Of a stretch of DNA of 64,000 nucleotides, positions 39,171 through 53,000 are shown one piece after another. The DNA is taken from positions 3,972,060-4,036,059 of the forward strand of contig NC_021686.1 in NCBI RefSeq assembly GCF_000247815.1, in the 5' to 3' direction. The notes under the pieces were generated by a model, which had not been told where the DNA came from, searched no databases, and worked only from the letters and a program-made list of their open reading frames with translations. The position numbers and the translations under genes were made by a program. This DNA comes from Ficedula albicollis (taxonomy: Eukaryota > Chordata > Aves > Passeriformes > Muscicapidae). Each line of letters opens with the position of its first letter. The first letter of the stretch is position 1.

Positions 39171-39801
39171 CATCCCTTTGGTGATCCTGCTTTTTTTGTG
39201 TGTGGCTTTGTGGCATCTCACTTCAGTAGTTGCAGCTCCTAAATCCTAAACAGATTTATACATATATATATATACACACATATATACATGTATGCATGTG
39301 TACATATGTATATAAATGTATATATAAGCATATATGTGTGTGTATATATATAAATATATATATGTGTGTGTGTGTAGATATATGTTTTTTTTTTTTTTGG
39401 TGTGAAAAAAATGGGAAGGTCATTCTCTGTCACAGCACTGATTCGATGATGGGAAGTGTTTGCTTTTTTCTTGGGACGAGCAATATGCATCCCTTTGGTG
39501 ATCCTGCTATTTTGTGTGTGGCTTTGTGGATCTCACTTCAGTAGTTGCAGCTCCTAAATCCTAAACAGATTTATACATATATATATATACACACATATAT
39601 ACATGTATGCATGTGTACATATGTATATAAATGTATATATAAGCATATATGTGTGTGTATATATATAAATATATATATGTGTGTGTGTGTAGATATATGT
39701 TTTTTTTTTTTTTGGTGTGAAAAAAATGGGAAGGTCATTCTCTGTCACAGCACTGATTCGATGATGGGAAGTGTTTGCTTTTTTCTTGGGACGAGCAATA
39801 T
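39171..39801. repeat. About 315-bp tandem duplication containing a TA/TG microsatellite
   Basis: Copies 39171-39487 and 39488-39801 start with CATCCCTTTGGTGATCCTGC and end with GGGACGAGCAATAT. Each contains an interrupted TA/CA/TG repeat (39257-39384 in copy 1) and a T12 tract. The microsatellite interruptions are identical in both copies, which is unexpected for a fast-mutating sequence unless the duplication is extremely young or artificial. The only differences I see are small indels near the start. Confidence 0.95.
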
Positions 39802-40963
39802 TTGGAATTTTGGACAAAGTTTACATGTATGAGATTTCTTAAATAAGACTTTCCATCCTTTATACTCAAATACCTTATGTATTTACCAATTATATTAATT
39901 CTGTATTTGTTCTTTAAAGGTACATTTAATACAACTCCAAATTGTAAATGGTGTCTCCTTTGCCTATTACCAAGAAAATGTTTGCATCTGCAAAAAACAT
40001 GGATTGAGATTTTTTTTTTTTTCTCATTGGATACCAAAGCCTGAAAGAAATATTGATGGTTTTAAACTTTAATGTAATTTTTATGATATTTTATAATATT
40101 CTTGTGTGATAACAAGTGGTAGATATCACTGATCTATTTTCAGCACAAAATGATGTTGATCAGAGCATGGTAAAATTGCTACTTTTTATTGTATACAATA
40201 TTGGGAAATCAGTAATTAAGCTAATTGGCACTGTTGGTTCAATACAGGGAGTTCTGAGTTAAACCATTCTGTCTCGTAGGGACGGATGGAGGTGCCCAGG
40301 TAATACCCCAGGCCCAGACAGGCACCAGTGTGAGCTCTGCAGAAAGGCCTTAGAAGGGTAATTCCCATGGAGAAGTGATCCTTGGGTACTGCTTGCTGGG
40401 ATGCTTTTCTCTGCCCACTCTTGAACTCTCAAACTCTCCAGTTTAGGAGCATGCTAAAGTAAATTAACAAGGTGATCAGGTGGAGGCTGTTGTTCCCTCT
40501 GTAATATTATCATTCATGCTGAAATAATGCTTTGTGGACAGTCACTGTGCTCACTAAAAGTGGGATCTGGAAGCACTACAAGTTCAGCAGTGAGACATAC
40601 GTTTTGGGATGGGAATTGAATTTTCCCTTTTTGACAGATTTCCTTGGTACCGGGGTCCTGGTGGCACCCAGATTTTCCTGGAAAGGAGAGTGGCAGGATG
40701 CTGCAGAGAGGGCTGGTGCTCAGTTTGGGCACTCAGCCAGCTGGCAGAGGAGGAGGGGGGCAGCAGCCTGGAGGTGTGCGTCTGTCCCAGGAGACAGACA
40801 GTGCCTGGCGATGCTGCAGGAGCACACTGAGCAGGCTTGGGGCTTCTCTTGGCACCCCACATACTCAGAGAAGGTACTAATCTAATCTGGGATTCACATT
40901 TGTAATGATTTGCCATAAGAAAATGTCCTGCCCTTCCATCTTTGCTGGCCAGAGATCTACAGC
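39802..40963. other. Non-coding stretch, nothing recognised
   Basis: Slightly GC-rich at 40640-40850, giving overlapping open frames in several registers, none recognisable. Confidence 0.4.
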
Positions 40964-41266
40964 AGAGCCAGAGCTGTCTCTGAGATGAGAAGGAGATATT
41001 TTAATTTCTTCTTGTTGCATCCCAATTCCTATTTGCCTGTTGTTAGTTCCTTATTCACATTGTATGCCTTCTTATTGACTGTAGTCACGTTGTATGCCTT
41101 CTTATTGACTGAGATCTGAATTAACTGTTAGAGCCAGAGCTGTCTCTGAGATGAGAAGGAGATATTTTAATTTCTTCTTGTTGCATCCCAATTCCTATTT
41201 GCCTGTTGTTAGTTCCTTATTCACATTGTATGCCTTCTTATTGACTGAGATCTGAATTAACTGTTC
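40964..41266. repeat. 166-bp duplication with nested 30-bp duplication
   Basis: Copy 1 (40964-41129) and copy 2 (41130-41266) start with AGAGCCAGAGCTGTCTCTGA. Copy 1 holds an extra 30-bp repeat of CAC(A/G)TTGTATGCCTTCTTA at 41057 and 41087; copy 2 has it once. The unit otherwise matches. Confidence 0.94.
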
Positions 41267-41886
41267 CTACTGCATATCTTAATTTTCCTTCATGCACTTG
41301 ATATCGGCTCCTTCTTTCTCTTCCCCTCAATGTTCCTGTCACCTCCTGGAGTTAATAGCATTAAATTCTAATACTAACATTCAATTTGCAATTTGGAGAC
41401 TTAAAACATCACCTGCTCTGCATGAAGGAGTAGTTCCTGTGGTAAAGTTTGAATGTGGTGTATTTTTAAAGGAATGCACAGGTTTGAAATCTCCTGTACT
41501 TGAGAGGTGCTTTCCATCCCCAGGAGTGCTTCTGTTGTAGGGGTTTCACTCTGGGATGTCCATATGCTCTTTAACTGTTTCTACTGCATATCTTAATTTT
41601 CCTTCATGCACTTGATATCGGCTCCTTCTTTCTCTTCCCCTCAATGTTCCTGTCACCTCCTGGAGTTAATAGCATTAAATTCTAATACTAACATTCAATT
41701 TGCAATTTGGAGACTTAAAACATCACCTGCTCTGCATGAAGGAGTAGTTCCTGTGGTAAAGTTTGAATGTGGTGTATTTTTAAAGGAATGCACAGGTTTG
41801 AAATCTCCTGTACTTGAGAGGTGCTTTCCATCCCCAGGAGTGCTTCTGTTGTAGGGGTTTCACTCTGGGATGTCCATATGCTCTTT
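41267..41886. repeat. 314-bp tandem direct duplication
   Basis: Copies 41267-41580 and 41581-41886 start with CTACTGCATATCTTAATTTT. Each encodes the same 82-codon chance frame, identical residue for residue, so the copies are essentially identical. It follows directly on the 166-bp duplication. Confidence 0.96.
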
Positions 41887-44800
41887 TTTCCACATGCTTA
41901 CAGTGCCAGTTACACACCTCAGGATGCAAGAAACAGGACAACAACATTTTAAAAGAAAGCCTTGGCAAAGAAGCACTGAACACTTGTTGTGAGAGTGTTG
42001 AACAAACACATCAGCCACGTGCAGGAAGTGTCCTGGCAGGTCTGAGGTGCTCACTGAAACAAAGATCTGACAGGACAGGATTCAGAGGCACAGTCTGGGT
42101 GAAACAAGAGGCAGTGCAGCTATGGGGGAGTGAATCTGTGTTTTACATCCTCTCCTCTCTGACACCAGGAATGGCAGTTGTCTCTTCTCTCAAAATTCCC
42201 AGGCAATTATATTTTGAAAGAAATTGAACATAATGTGCAGGTGCTTAAATATTTGACACGACACTTCCCGTTCTGCCTCAGCAGGTACTTATTGTTCTTT
42301 TGGCACTGTTCTGATGGCATGTGATGCCTTTGAAGTGCTCTGGTAAGCAGGAATCCTGGCTGTAAACATTCCTGGTGCTGGGCTGTTCTTTCTGAGTCGC
42401 TGCTTTGATGGCACAGAAGCATGTGGCTGGTTACAGGAGTGGACTGAAGAGATACAAATGGCAGTGTGACACTTTGGCCAGGACTGACATCACAGAAAAG
42501 AGGAAGGCAAAAGCTGACATATATTTTAATTACAGTATTTGCATTGCTAATATTAATCATTGTTGAAAAAGCAGTTTATTTCAGGGTGAGCATGCATTAG
42601 CAGCTCTGGTATTAGATTTAAAAACACGTGGATCTAACCAGCCAGGTCCAGCTAAACATTTGTGCCTTCTATTCCAGACCTGCAAACTTCCCATCCCAGT
42701 TCCTATATGACAGATAAATGGAGCAGATTAAATGCAGGAATAAATAATTAGCAACATTTACCATACGTCTGAAATATTTGGATGGCTACTAGAAATGAAA
42801 CCAAGGTGTCCTGGATTATTTTGTCACTTCAAGGCTTGATTAGGAGGCCTGAGTATCTTTCAAAGATGTTTGTTTAATTTCTGATGGAAGCTTGGTGATG
42901 GATATAGAGGTTACTGGGTAAGAGAGCATTACCCAAGAGATCAGACTGAAAATTCAGTTCTTTCCCAGTATGGATGACTTGCCCATGGACTTTCCACCAT
43001 TATGACTGATTATATTAATTTGTAATCTCTTTTCCTGGGTAATTTCTAATCTAGGTGCTCCAGCCTTTCAGAGTTGAACAAGCACTGACACTGTAAGATG
43101 CTACTTCCACCTATTCCAAGTCCTTCCCAAAAAGTCTAGAAAGGTCCTTTGCAATTTCTGACACCTTCCTTTTATTTCGCAGACAACTAAAAGGAAAACC
43201 AGGAAAAATCTTTTTGAGGAAAGAAGAACGGTGTGGTTTTGGTGTTGTTTTGGTTTTGGATTTTGTTTGGGTTTTTTTTCCCTAAAGAAGAGTTTCACAT
43301 TCCATGAAGGTGAATTTTATAGTAAAGATGAATTATGTAGCACAGACATCTGTAATTAACTTTATCACTTTATCTGCTTCTGATCTAGCAGGTCTTCAGG
43401 AGGAAACATTATTTAATTTACATTCATATTATCTCTTTTTCCCTTTACCAAAAAAAAAAAAAAAAGACCTATCTTCCCAGCCTTTAGAAATGTGGTGACA
43501 ATGTTATTGTGCTTCTCTGTTCTACCCTGTTGCTTTCAATTCCTATTTAATAAGACACAGGACATCTCTCATAAATTCTATACCATCAGTGTAATGTTGC
43601 TTTGATGATACATTGCATGTTAAGTTGGGATTGGCATTAAAGGGTAGTGAGGGCTCAGGAGAGATTTTTTTTTTCTCTTCCCTATTTTTCCCATAAATGT
43701 TCTGCATCTCCTGCTGTCAAAATCTATGGATTTTGGTAGGGAGTTTGAACATGGGGTGCTCTGCCCTCTGGCCATGGGCCTTCTGCAGCTGCTGCCCTCT
43801 GCTCCTCCCTGTCCCTCCTCACCTGGAATTAGCTCTCAGTGCCCTCCCTGCAGCTGAAGAACTCATTATTTTGGCAGCTCCTCTCTGGAGGGGCACGAAT
43901 GAATCTCAGCAAAAAATCCATGTCTGGGCAGAGCAGGCTGGACAGTTGTCCTGGCCCTTTTCTCTGCTCTTCCACTGAGGGTGAGACTTTCCCCACGGGA
44001 TCCCCCTTGGAGCTGGCCGAGGTTTGGAAGCTCATTTCCAACCTCTGACATTTGAAGTTGCTCTCTCTTCATTTCCCTGCAGGTATTTTTAGATACACTG
44101 GCATTCTGGTGTCTATCTGAACAGCAATACATTTACTGTTACTGCTTTTCTTTCCATGGAATAATGAGGATCTCAACTGCAATAATGACCCTGGGCGTGA
44201 AATGTAATTTAGACACCTCAAACCTAATTTTGCAATATCAACTTTCATGGATTTTTAAGTTTTTAAATATATATATAAATTGATACTTAAATATATGTAA
44301 CCTATATTATATATAGGATCCTCTATTGCATAATGCATTTATTGCCCCCTAAAAACTCCCTCAAAGTTTTATTATTCATCTCTAGTATAACTCTTGCTGT
44401 CTCTTCTTGCCCATCTTGTTATTTCTGTGCTTTTCATCCCTTTTCTTCGTAGTCTGTACTCCTTTCACATGAGTAAATTTCATCTCTTTTTTTTCCCTTT
44501 TTATATGCTAGTTCTTTTTTCAAGTTGCTATCTTCTTGCAGTGTAGTACAGGATAATCAAACCAGCAAACTTTATCCTTTTTTGAAGCAGGGGTGTTTGA
44601 ACATTTGCAAACCCACAAAAGAAAGGCAGATCAGTAGTTCTGGCATTCTTCAAAATTGCTCTTTCATTTGAGAGCAATAGAGAAGCTCTGGGTGGGCAAA
44701 CTGAAAGTTGTGGTGTGTGTTTAATGAGGCTGTGGAGATGGATTGGAAATGATTCCATGTGGGAAATGCAGATGTGTCCACTTAAGGGAGAAAAATGTGC

Positions 44801-45092
44801 TTGAAGCCTAATCTTACATTTAATAACCAGGCGACAGTTGGAATGTCTCCAGGGCTTCCCAGGAAGCGCAGAGGTCTCAGATCTGCTCCCTGGGGATGAA
44901 GTTCCAGCAGGCACTGCTGTTGGCTGGGGGATTTGTGCAAAGCTGAGTGTGCCTGCTGAGGTTTGGGATTCAGGCTCGTGTCCTGCAGCTCCTGGCACCC
45001 TGCTCTGGGGTCCTGTGCTGCTTTGCTTCTCACTGGGCTCCAGGGATGTTCCCAGAGTCACCTGGCAGCATCCCTGGCACAGCTTCCAGGAG
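41887..45092. other. Non-coding stretch, nothing firm
   Basis: No supported gene. It contains a poly-A tract (about 43450-43465) and an AT-rich tract (44263-44325). The part at 44830-45090 is GC-richer and has a 177-codon minus-strand frame unlike any protein I know. Confidence 0.4.
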
Positions 45093-45097
45093 ATGCT
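45093..45097. repeat. Target-site duplication, left copy (ATGCT)
   Basis: ATGCT immediately precedes the TGTCCTGG end of the LTR and is repeated immediately after its ACA end at 46802-46806. A 5-bp duplication is the length typical of ERVL-type integration. Confidence 0.8.
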
Positions 45098-46801
<1,704 letters not shown>

Positions 46802-46806
46802 ATGCT
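46802..46806. repeat. Target-site duplication, right copy (ATGCT)
   Basis: Matches the left copy at 45093-45097 exactly and abuts the ACA end of the LTR. Confidence 0.8.
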
Positions 46807-47239
46807 GAACCAAAATCCAAACCCGCACGTGGCATCCCAGCCCTGCAGAGCAGCTAAAGGGCTGCACTGGGATTCACCAAAGCTCTTAAGTGAATATATT
46901 CGTCAGTTCCACACTGCAGGTTTTGGTTAAGTCTGGCTCCTTCTCGAGGCTCTTTAGCGAGTGTAATGGGATTGTTTTTCCTAGGAAAGCTCTCCCGCAT
47001 GTAATGGGCTGCATTTCTCACTCTAATTGGTGCAGCCTGTCTATTCCCCACGGCAGAGAATTGTTTTCCACACAACATTCCTGCCCTGGGAAGCCTCCTG
47101 TGCCTCTCTTCTCCAGGAATCCTTAGCAGGAGTAGTTTGGGGGATTTATAATGCCAGGAGCATCTCCCAACACAAACTTTATGGCCCTTAATAGCTGTTA
47201 CTTTTCCTGACAAAGTGCATCTCTCCCCAGACACGCTTT
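46807..47239. other. Non-coding stretch of mixed composition
   Basis: No exon supported. The sequence has little low complexity and could be part of the conserved-looking block to its right. Confidence 0.35.
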
Positions 47240-47480
47240 TGCCCCGGGACAATTAATTAACAAAGTAGTTCGTTAGCTATTGATAATGATCTATTTGTCA
47301 GGGATTATTGTGCAATAATGCCATATTCTCTATTAATTAGATAAACCCATGTTAATTGTAAGAACTCTTAACAGCACTTTCTTGGAGGATCAAGAGTGCT
47401 TGCCATAAGCCAAACTGAGCAGCAGCTTTGCAAAAGTGCAGTAAATTATATGAGGAAATGAGATATATATTTATTACAAT
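47240..47480. promoter_or_regulatory. Candidate conserved regulatory block rich in homeodomain sites
   Basis: A low-redundancy AT-rich block has many homeodomain-type cores: AATTAATTAA (47252-47261), TGATAATGATC, TATTAATTAG (47331-47340) and GTTAATTG (47351-47358), interspersed with AGATAA and TTTGTCA. This composition is characteristic of vertebrate conserved non-coding enhancers near developmental genes. Conservation itself is not visible from one sequence, so this is inference. Confidence 0.3.
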
Positions 47481-47773
47481 GATACTTTTAGAAATGTTCA
47501 TGTTTTGATAGGTTTATAATTTTCAGACATAGCTGCTCGTAAGGGAAAGAAATTAATCTAGCCACAGTTTTTCTAGAAGTCAGGGTCCTTACTGGTCCTT
47601 TCTGTTACCCTTTCCTGGAATAAAGGAAAGAAGCAGCATGCACACATGGACATAAAACTGTGTATACCTCAAAGCTGCCCATATTTGGGACAAGAAGACT
47701 TCAATGTGCATGTTCATGAAAAATCTCTTTTTGGTCTCTTTTTTTTTTTTGGTGAATTTATGATGCATCGCAG

Positions 47774-47955
47774 AATGGGTGCATAATCTTTTCAGAGAGA
47801 TGTGCATAATTGTTGATGCTTAAGAGCTGAAATTGTTATATCATTATAATTTTTTATTTAATTAAATGGGTGCATAATCTTTTCAGAGAGATGTGCATAA
47901 TTGTTGATGCTTAAGAGCTGAAATTGTTATATCATTATAATTTTTTATTTAATTA
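47774..47955. repeat. 91-bp tandem direct duplication
   Basis: Copies 47774-47864 and 47865-47955 (AATGGGTGCATAATCTTTTC to TTATTTAATTA) appear identical. Confidence 0.95.
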
Positions 47956-48342
47956 TAAAATTCTGTTTCTGTTTCTCATCTATTGCTTAATTTCAACTAC
48001 CCGATATAAATTTCTGTCTTCTAAAGTTGTGATTCTGCAGTAACTCAGCATGTGGGACTCTCATCACATCCTGGTGAAATATGGTCATGGAAACCATGTC
48101 CTTAGGAAAATACTAAATGAATAAAACCCCAAGAAAATCACTGCACCTTGGTTGGGTGGGGAGGGCTGAGATTCAATCTGCCTATGGGAAATTCTTCTTG
48201 GGCTCCATTCAGTTTTAGCATTAATACATCATAAAACCTGCAGTGTTTTAGGCTGTTTCCAGCATTTGCCATCAAGTAAAGCATGGGGTTGAGTGGATAT
48301 TTTATGATAAGTGTGAAAAATTATTTCAACATAACATTGCAG
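47956..48342. other. Non-coding stretch before a possible exon
   Basis: Nothing recognised, apart from a weak acceptor at its right end (ACATAACATTGCAG). Confidence 0.4.
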
Positions 48343-48428
48343 CGGAGTTGTGGCCATTGATGAACTTAAGCAAGAACTCTGTCAGGCCATTTCAGGATGG
48401 AATTCATTCTTTCAGCAGCAAACAGAAG
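48343..48428 (+). CDS. Possible internal exon, 86 bp, product unknown
   Basis: ATAACATTGCAG (acceptor) precedes and CAGAAG|GTGAGAA (strong donor) follows an 86-bp segment open in only one useful frame (the first base completes a codon, the last base begins one). It would encode about 28 residues containing AIDELKQELCQAISGW, a plausible soluble helical sequence that I do not recognise. Length, donor strength and amino-acid composition fit an exon. Against it, the acceptor has a poor pyrimidine tract, and the entry phase does not match the phase-0 end of the candidate first exon at 18538, so another exon would be required between them. It could be chance. Confidence 0.22.
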
Positions 48429-49462
48429 GTGAGAAAAAGCTAACACTTGGACAGAATAAAGCCCCACGTGCCCCCCGCTGGTGGGTGGGATCCTGGCATG
48501 TTTTAATGCCCGTGGGCAATCCGGTGAGGGTGACAAGGCGGAGCACCAGGTGAGATCTCCTGGGCAGGTGGCCCTGGGGCACCATCTTCAGAGGGCTGGG
48601 CTGGGACTCCATCCTTGCTGAGTTCTTTTAATCCTCCTGGAGAGGGGGAGAAGGAGGGGTGAACGTGGGCGCAGCTCTGACATCTGACTGCACCACGGTG
48701 ATAAGGCAAACCCTCATCTCAAAGCTGGAACTTCACTTCCACCATCCTGCCATTTATCCCTGCATTTAATGCTGCTGCTTCTAAATTTCAGGTCAGAAAG
48801 TGAGAAAAAAGAGGGGGGATTGTATTGAGTTGCTGTGGAGAAAACCTTAAGGTGCTTTGAGGTTTAGGTATAAAACATGGATTCTTTGTAGCTCGCTGTC
48901 TTTGTCAGAATGTTTTCCATTGTGTTTGTGTCTTGTCAATGCCTGAAGTATTGATTTCCTGCCAGTGTGAACTGGATTCCCAGCGAGCCTTTTTGTCCTT
49001 GTCTTCAGCACCCTTTGGTAAAGTCGCTCAGAATTGCTTGTTCGGTCTGGTTTTACAAACCATAAAATAGCATTTTATGTGTGACTTCCTCATTGCAAAT
49101 GCAGCAACTTTCCCTTTTTTTCACTCTGATGCTAAGGTTTTAAAGTGGTAATTTTTTTAGAAAAAGAGGCCATGTAAACACAGGGTGAACTGATATACCA
49201 GAGAATTGTAAAGACTGGTTTCCTCTGGTGCTTTGTTCGACAGTGTTGGCTCATGAACTTATTTCAAGGCACAGATTGGAAAAAATAATGTAGAGCTTGC
49301 CTGCTGCACAGTTAAAAGTGATTTCCTTTTATGCATGAGCAGTACCAGGTTATATGTAGTCATAGTCAAGAAAAAGTAGTTAAAAAATAAGAGTATAGTA
49401 GTTTGATTACGCATTTGTTTTAAATAAGTATTGTTTTATTGCATTTGAAAAATACAGATGGC
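48429..49462. other. Non-coding stretch
   Basis: Locally GC-rich at 48460-48700; no exon or repeat recognised there. Confidence 0.4.
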
Positions 49463-49488
49463 TAATAATAATAATAATAATAATAATT
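49463..49488. repeat. (TAA)8 microsatellite
   Basis: Perfect TAA trinucleotide repeat ending in TTCTCTC. Confidence 0.95.
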
Positions 49489-49929
49489 CTCTCTTTCTTA
49501 ACTTGAAATGCCTGTGTTTGAGGATATGTATTAAGCAACACTTTTCTCTTGCTTGTTAAGTGATTGTGGAAACTTGCTCATGTTTGCAGCACCTGCCTGT
49601 GCCTAAACCCACTGTTGTAACCTCTGGCATAATTTCCAGCCTGACTCTCAGTGCACTCTGAGCTTTGCCTCATCATCACTCAGCTCTGCTTTCCTAAAGG
49701 CAACAGGGCTGTGAAATCTCTGTGTGTTCATTGCTGTGTTTTGGACGTTTGGTGGGTGATGCCCACGATCTTTACTCAACACTCACGTGTGCCGTAAGAT
49801 TTGGCACAGAAGATGTGGCTGGTGTAAGAGGTGGCCATGCAGCAGTTTGGCTCTCCTTAGGAACCTTCCAGCCCCTTTTGCATCCCTGGTGCAGAACAGC
49901 TGGTGGTAATCACTATAAACATCAATAAT

Positions 49930-50060
49930 GAGCTGATGGGCAAGGGCATAATCAAAGCAGAGATGAATTAGAACAGCGATCCAACATCCAGACCTTTAAG
50001 ACAGCTGATAAATCTCTGCCTTTGATTAAGAGGAGGGAAATATAATAGGAAAACATCATT
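49930..50060. promoter_or_regulatory. Candidate regulatory block with paired TCF/LEF-type sites
   Basis: CATAATCAAAGCAG (about 49947-49960) and, in opposite orientation, CCTTTGATTAAG (about 50019-50030) are good TCF/LEF matches (CTTTGAT) about 70 bp apart. AGATGAATTAG and GACAGCTGATAAATC lie between them. Binding and conservation are not demonstrated. Confidence 0.22.
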
Positions 50061-53000
50061 GTCAAGGGCTCTAATTGTCCAGTTCTGTGCTCAGTAAGTG
50101 TTAAAATGCAATAGCAGGACAAAAAAAATCAGACAAACAAATTCTGCACTGAATTAATGATTCAGTAAAATGCCTGAGTAACATATGTCCCAGCCTTGCC
50201 AGAGTGCTAAAGTAGGAGTAAAAGGCTTTAATGACATGACTGATGGGTGCTCCAGGAGAGATCTGACTGCACAGTGACTGCAGGGTCACAAGAGCTGTCT
50301 GGAAAGGGGACAGGGAACTCGGGGACAGGGAAGGCCACCTGCCCCAGAGGCTGCAGCAGCACAGCAGCCCTGTCCCACTGGGGTTGTTACCTACCAGGGA
50401 GATTTAAGAGCTTCGTGCTTGGCTGTCTCACAAAAAAATATGCAAAATATCCAACTGCTTCCTGCAGTGTTCAGGAACTATAAAACTTTGGGATTTTTGC
50501 TAGTAAACAACAGAAAAGAACTTGTTCTGAGGCAATAAAAAATCTTGCACTGTTGATTGGTGACTGGTGCTGACACTGAACTTCCCAAGGCACTTTGTAA
50601 TAATTAGAAGTATATGGAGTGGTAAGCATTTTTGTTGAATGATTCTTGGCAAAGCGGGTGCCAATTTTTCTGTGAGAGGGATCACTTATGTGTATGTGTG
50701 ACTGCAGATTTCAGTTCAGACATCACTGCCACATCTTCTGAGGCACTGATAGGAGATAATGAGTGTGGCCAAATCCTGGTCAGGTTCTCCTTAAGTGCCT
50801 GTGAACTAGAATTTTGTCTGTGGCTCTCTAAGAATTGGGTTCCATTATTATCATAATCATAATCTATATTTTCAGCTGTGGTGAGGTAGCTTTTTTGCTC
50901 TCACATAGGCAAAGGATGTTTTTTCAATAAACTATTGAGTCAATTGCAAGATTATTGTGAAGATTACTTTCTATTTCCAGTAAGGTATTGATAGCAAACT
51001 TTCTTTATGTGCTATTTAATTTTTTATATCTCAATCTTTCTGTGCCCATCAAGTCCTTTCTAGATATTGCTGTAGTTTTCTTCTCTGACAGCCACCAAGA
51101 AGAAAATACTACATTTTTCAGAATATTTTCTGTCTGCATCTTGTGGCAGGTCATTGAGTATTGGCTGTTAAGGAAAAAGTGAAATGGTCTGAGGTGAATT
51201 TCTAGAATCTAGGTTAAATAATGATTACTTGTCCCAGTTTCAATTGTGTCCCAGATTTGAACATTATGCTCTATAGTCAATTCTGATAAATTAATGGTGA
51301 ATCTGTTTCAAAGCTGATTATTAGTTTTCCCTGAGATAATACTTGATTACTTTTTTTAATATATTCTGTAGTTTCGTGCAGTTCTGACTTTGTTTTTAGA
51401 TTTTCTTCTTTTTTTTTAACGGCTATGAGCAAAAAAATAGGTGAAAATGTCACTTTGCTTAGAGCAGATGTATTTCTGAGTAATTTTTGAGTAATTAGAA
51501 ATATTTTTATGTTCATGGCAGTATGGTACACCTTAGTAAATAGAATTGGGAAATTGGAAATGTTGCTTGCTGGGTCACCATTTTAAAAATACCTGGATGC
51601 AAAAGCAGTGTGTTTCCCATGATGATCATCACTGCTACTCTCAAACAAAGGCTGAGGATTCAGCAGGATTTGTCTGACTCAGGTGTGGGAGGCACTGCCA
51701 GTTCAGGGTGTGCCTGTTCCACAACATCCATTTGCAGGAGTCTCAGCAGGTTGCAGAAATAATGTTGTGCCAAAGAAAAGCAGCCCTGCCCTGGCAAACA
51801 TGACATCAATTCCAGTCATTGTCTGTGTGTCAAGTGCAATGCATTGGGTTAGAAAAACCTGAACTTATGCTTTTATTTTAATGAGACTGGATGGAAATTT
51901 CCCAGAAAGGTATTTAAGGTTAAGGTCATAAATGTGCTGTGGTGTTGAATGCTTGTAGTGTACTACATCACAATTAGATAGAGCAACAATAATCTGAGTA
52001 ACTGGGGCTGTGGTGAGAAGAAGCAGAGGAGCTGTATGAGGTTATAAAGTGTGTTCTGAACAAGTAGTGAGTTTGACATCTGGAAATGTCTTGAATCCTC
52101 AGAGCTGCTGAGGGCACAGGTGGCTCTAGAAGAGTTTAACCCTGTGGTTCCCCAAACAAGTGGAATGACAGCACTGGGCACCCAGCCTTGGGTTGCAGTC
52201 CCTGAGCACTCCATGAGCACTGGTCAATGAAATAAATCTTCCTGCTGTCCACAGCTGTCTGTAACAAGAGTTGAGGAAGCACAGTGGCTCCAGCTCTGTA
52301 GAAGAGATCTGTTTCAATGTGTTTGACATACCAGTGACAGTAAAGGTGGATCACAAGTGGGCTGATGTCCTGTGAAATGGATTGCAGATGCATTTGTGAG
52401 CAACAGTCAAACAGTCTGTTCAAATCAGCTTTGCTTTAGAAGAGGGGCACCAATCACTGCAGTGTTTTGGAAAGAACCAGTATGTTTGGAATACTGGAAC
52501 TATAATGGAATAAGTAGTTTGAGTGCACTGAACAAAAGAAATCCTTTTCCAACATCTTGGTGATGAACATTCTGTCTTTGCTGTAGTAAATAACATTTAT
52601 GTGGCCTTGTAGCTTATTATCTTGTTATTAGGAAAAATACTTCATGTACAGATGAAATTTTACCCCAAACATAACTGGTATTCAAACTTGATATTGAGAT
52701 GAATCACACAAACGACAGCATTTACCTGCTTTCCTACAGCATTCCCTACTTACCAAGTAGGGATATTTTTTTTAAATTTCAGTTCTCATGGAAAATACAA
52801 ATTCAGGTGCACTGTACTTCAGACAGTTTGGTGTGGGGAAATCTGCACTGAAAGCCCAGTGAGTCCTTCCACTATAACAGTCATTAAATAACAGACAAGA
52901 TGGTGGAATCAAAGGAAGGCACTGAGGTGACAGTGACCTACTTTGCTAAATCAGAATAACTGCTTTAAGGTCCAACGCTGCAGGAGCTAAGCTTGAAAGT

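Noticed and set aside
39230..39832. Frames of 95-104 codons full of YIYIH
   Set aside because: Translation of a TA/TG microsatellite, present twice because the block is duplicated.
41292..41854. Two identical 82-codon frames, first taken as a duplicated gene
   Set aside because: The identity comes from the 314-bp duplication. There is no homology, and no promoter or splice evidence.
44528..45061. 177-codon minus-strand frame
   Set aside because: No recognisable domain, mixed composition, and it ends in AT-rich sequence typical of chance; no splice context.
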